A stretch of DNA of 25,061 nt. Origin: JBLHRE01 sp047625765. GTDB lineage: Bacteria > Bacteroidota > Bacteroidia > Flavobacteriales > JBLHRE01. The stretch is from contig JBLHRE010000011.1 of the NCBI GenBank assembly GCA_047625765.1, forward strand, positions 1-25,061, written 5' to 3'. Shown in pieces: positions 23,535 through 25,061 of this stretch. The position numbers were made by a program, and so were the translations under genes. The notes under the pieces were generated by a model that saw only the letters and a program-made list of their open reading frames with translations, searched no databases and was not told the DNA's origin. Each line of letters begins with the position of its first letter. Positions within the stretch are counted from its first letter, which is position 1.

Positions 23535-25061
23535 TTAGTGCTTTAAAACGATTTTTGTAGTACTCAATTGTGATGCAGTCTTAACTTGTAAAGTATATAT
23601 TCCGTTTGGCAAATGATTTAAATCTAAATTCAAATCGGCTTGCTGTAGGTGCGCATGTCTTTCTTGATATACCACTTTCCCCAAAAGGTCTACAAGTATC
23701 AATTGCGTTGCCTCATCTTTAAGCATAGACAAACTCACATTTACAATTCCTGTACTAGGGTTGGGATAAACTTCTATCAAATTACTAAAGTTTTCTTCAA
23801 TTCCAACATTATCCGTCACCGAAAAGAAATGTGTGATACTAGAACCGAAATTCGCATTGAAAGTGGCAACATTACCAGGACCTGTTGCACGGATGAATTT
23901 AACAGAACCACTACCTGCATTAGGGTCGTTTGGAAATACCAAACCATCTTCTTGGGTATCGTAAACTCTAAAAGCATAACAACCGTATGGCAAGTAAACG
24001 GTATCTCTGTAAGTGGTGCTACTAGAGAAGGTTCCGTTGCTAAATTTCACATTGCCAGCCATGTCTAAAATCTCCCAAGCGTTTTCAGCCCCTCTATTGT
24101 TTGTTCTAAACTGAACCACAAAGTTGTTTACATATTCTGGAACTTTAGAAAATTCAGTTGCCATTTTATCGTTGTCAACATTTTCGTCAGCAGAGCCATT
24201 AGGATTGCTAAGAGAAACTTCAAAAACATCTGCTGTACCTGTCCAGTCTTCTGGGAAATTTAAAGCAGGAAGATCTACTACCGCCTTTTCATTAAAATCT
24301 AAATCACCCGCCCAATTAAAGGTTTTTTGAGCGCCTCCTTTTACACCATAGTTTATGGTTACCGTTGTAAGTTTCGTTGCTCCTAAATTCTGGACTTCAA
24401 TTACAGGGTTACCTCCACAGATAGGATTGATACGGTTGTATTCTTTGTCGTTGTTTGGTGCTATTATTCTAGACATGGAAACATCCACACTGTGGTTTAA
24501 TGCGCCATAACAGAATAGGATAGCATCTGTATTGTACGAGGGTGCTTGAGCCCCTGTCCAATTAAATCCTTCCAGATTCATATCAAACCAAGTGTTTTTG
24601 TTTGGGGTGATAAAAGGCGTGATTTCAAATTCTTGGATGGTTCCCTTTCCTCCGGGGCACCAGTTTGCTCTATCGTAAATCCAAGTTCCTGCCTGAGGGT
24701 AAACAGGGTTTTCGCCACATTGGTCGTTCCAAATAGTTGCATCGAAACGCTTTTGTAGGTCAACGTAAAGGCTAAAATCTTTGGGGCAAAATTCGGCACA
24801 GCTGGTACTATTGTCAAAGCCATGACCTGTAATCGTTGTTTTGATTGCTGCTGTAACAGCATCGGCATGAATGCGTCTTTTTGTAGGAGCCCATTTGTTT
24901 TGCTCAAAATCTGTTGGGTTACTATGTGTGTAACCTCCATTATAAATATTCTGAATACTCAAAGTATTTCTTGCAGGTGTCCCTTCAATAAAGTCAAAAT
25001 CCAAAGTCACGCTAAATCCGCTCGACCAGCCTTCGTAAAATGCCCCAATCAAAACAGAATC
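23535..25061 (-). CDS. PNGase F-like domain protein with T9SS type A sorting domain, C-terminal part
   Basis: The frame stays open to the right edge of the window, so the true start is outside; 508 codons are visible. An N-terminal part (about 75-175) has the C-terminal-domain wording of peptide-N-glycosidase F: GHGFDNSTSCAEFC, then WNDQCGENPVYPQAGTWIYDRANWCPGG. This is followed by a CARDB-like stretch (about 215-305), a beta-rich domain with YLPYGCYAFRVYDTQEDGL, and a terminal sorting domain (from about 420, IEVYPNPSTGIVNVSL and PNGIYTLQVKT). The last element targets proteins to the type IX system for surface display or release. PNGase F removes N-glycans from glycoproteins; its catalytic Asp sits in the N-terminal domain, not visible here, so enzymatic activity is unproven. 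It could instead be a mammalian-monooxygenase-like sandwich protein using the same fold. Confidence 0.85.
   Translation of the reverse strand, partial: DSVLIGAFYEGWSSGFSVTLDFDFIEGTPARNTLSIQNIYNGGYTHSNPTDFEQNKWAPTKRRIHADAVTAAIKTTITGHGFDNSTSCAEFCPKDFSLYVDLQKRFDATIWNDQCGENPVYPQAGTWIYDRANWCPGGKGTIQEFEITPFITPNKNTWFDMNLEGFNWTGAQAPSYNTDAILFCYGALNHSVDVSMSRIIAPNNDKEYNRINPICGGNPVIEVQNLGATKLTTVTINYGVKGGAQKTFNWAGDLDFNEKAVVDLPALNFPEDWTGTADVFEVSLSNPNGSADENVDNDKMATEFSKVPEYVNNFVVQFRTNNRGAENAWEILDMAGNVKFSNGTFSSSTTYRDTVYLPYGCYAFRVYDTQEDGLVFPNDPNAGSGSVKFIRATGPGNVATFNANFGSSITHFFSVTDNVGIEENFSNLIEVYPNPSTGIVNVSLSMLKDEATQLILVDLLGKVVYQERHAHLQQADLNLDLNHLPNGIYTLQVKTASQLSTTKIVLKH

Noticed and set aside
23515..23537. Hairpin TAATCCG...CGGATTA between the T9SS gene and ispG
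   Set aside because: A 7-base stem with a 9-base loop and no T tract on the minus strand is too weak to call a terminator.
24578..24940. 120-codon minus-strand frame in the right-edge gene
   Set aside because: It is an out-of-frame shadow of the PNGase F-like gene, whose frame carries recognisable motifs throughout.
25050..25052. Start of the right-edge gene at this position
   Set aside because: The codon is TTG and the frame continues upstream to the window edge (D-S-V before it), so the gene is partial.
1..25061. CRISPR array, tRNA or rRNA genes, insertion sequences
   Set aside because: Reading all spacers on both strands showed no regularly spaced repeats, no tRNA T-loop/acceptor pattern, no rRNA-like stretch, and no transposase or terminal inverted repeats.

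Overview
The window looks like a chromosomal housekeeping region of a Bacteroidota bacterium, most likely a flavobacterial lineage. Four kinds of evidence point there. A secreted protein at the right edge ends in a type IX secretion (T9SS) type A sorting domain. IspG is the long form with a large central insert. LysRS carries a C-terminal extension and LeuRS an extra insert, both as I recall them from this phylum. The promoter-like sites fit the Bacteroidota TAnnTTTG -7 element, and classical Shine-Dalgarno sites are scarce. The sequence is AT-rich throughout. I see no tRNA, rRNA, CRISPR array, insertion sequence or integrase.

Layout. Bases 1-3674 hold a tightly packed minus-strand operon, read right to left: bifunctional phosphoglucose/phosphomannose isomerase, lipB, a beta-lactamase-fold serine hydrolase, a DnaQ/PolB-like 3'-5' exonuclease, and the first 26 codons of a nitrilase-superfamily gene cut by the window edge. 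Three of its four junctions overlap (TAATG or ATGA). A short divergent region leads to lysS (+), which ends in a perfect-stem terminator. An aldehyde dehydrogenase resembling 2-aminomuconate semialdehyde dehydrogenase (-) faces away from leuS (+). LeuS is followed by an exported DUF3108-type protein, a terminator, then tryptophan 2,3-dioxygenase (kynA) overlapping an M23 peptidase gene. A bidirectional terminator separates these from a minus-strand holin-endolysin-like pair.

From 14.8 to 19.3 kb there is an orphan plus-strand ORF without any ATG or GTG start, a 1087-residue exported beta-propeller/amidohydrolase fusion (-), and, in what looks like an empty gap, a small Lys/Cys-rich ORF (-) with its own terminator. 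The right end holds a lipoprotein M1 aminopeptidase of the leukotriene A4 hydrolase type (-), a small 'phage holin family' membrane protein (+), ispG (-), and the C-terminal part of a PNGase F-like T9SS cargo protein (-).

How the genes relate. KynA and the aldehyde dehydrogenase could act at the beginning and near the end of aerobic tryptophan catabolism by the kynurenine route, though they are not in one operon. The M23 peptidase and the amidase with its holin-like partner both concern peptidoglycan. The propeller/amidohydrolase, the M1 lipoprotein, the DUF3108 protein and the PNGase F-like protein are envelope or secreted proteins. The rest is translation, isoprenoid, lipoate and sugar-phosphate housekeeping. 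The least explained parts are the small Lys/Cys-rich ORF, the start-less ORF at 15.1 kb, the isolated holin-lysin pair, and a 20-base hairpin core that occurs identically in two terminators 5.5 kb apart.
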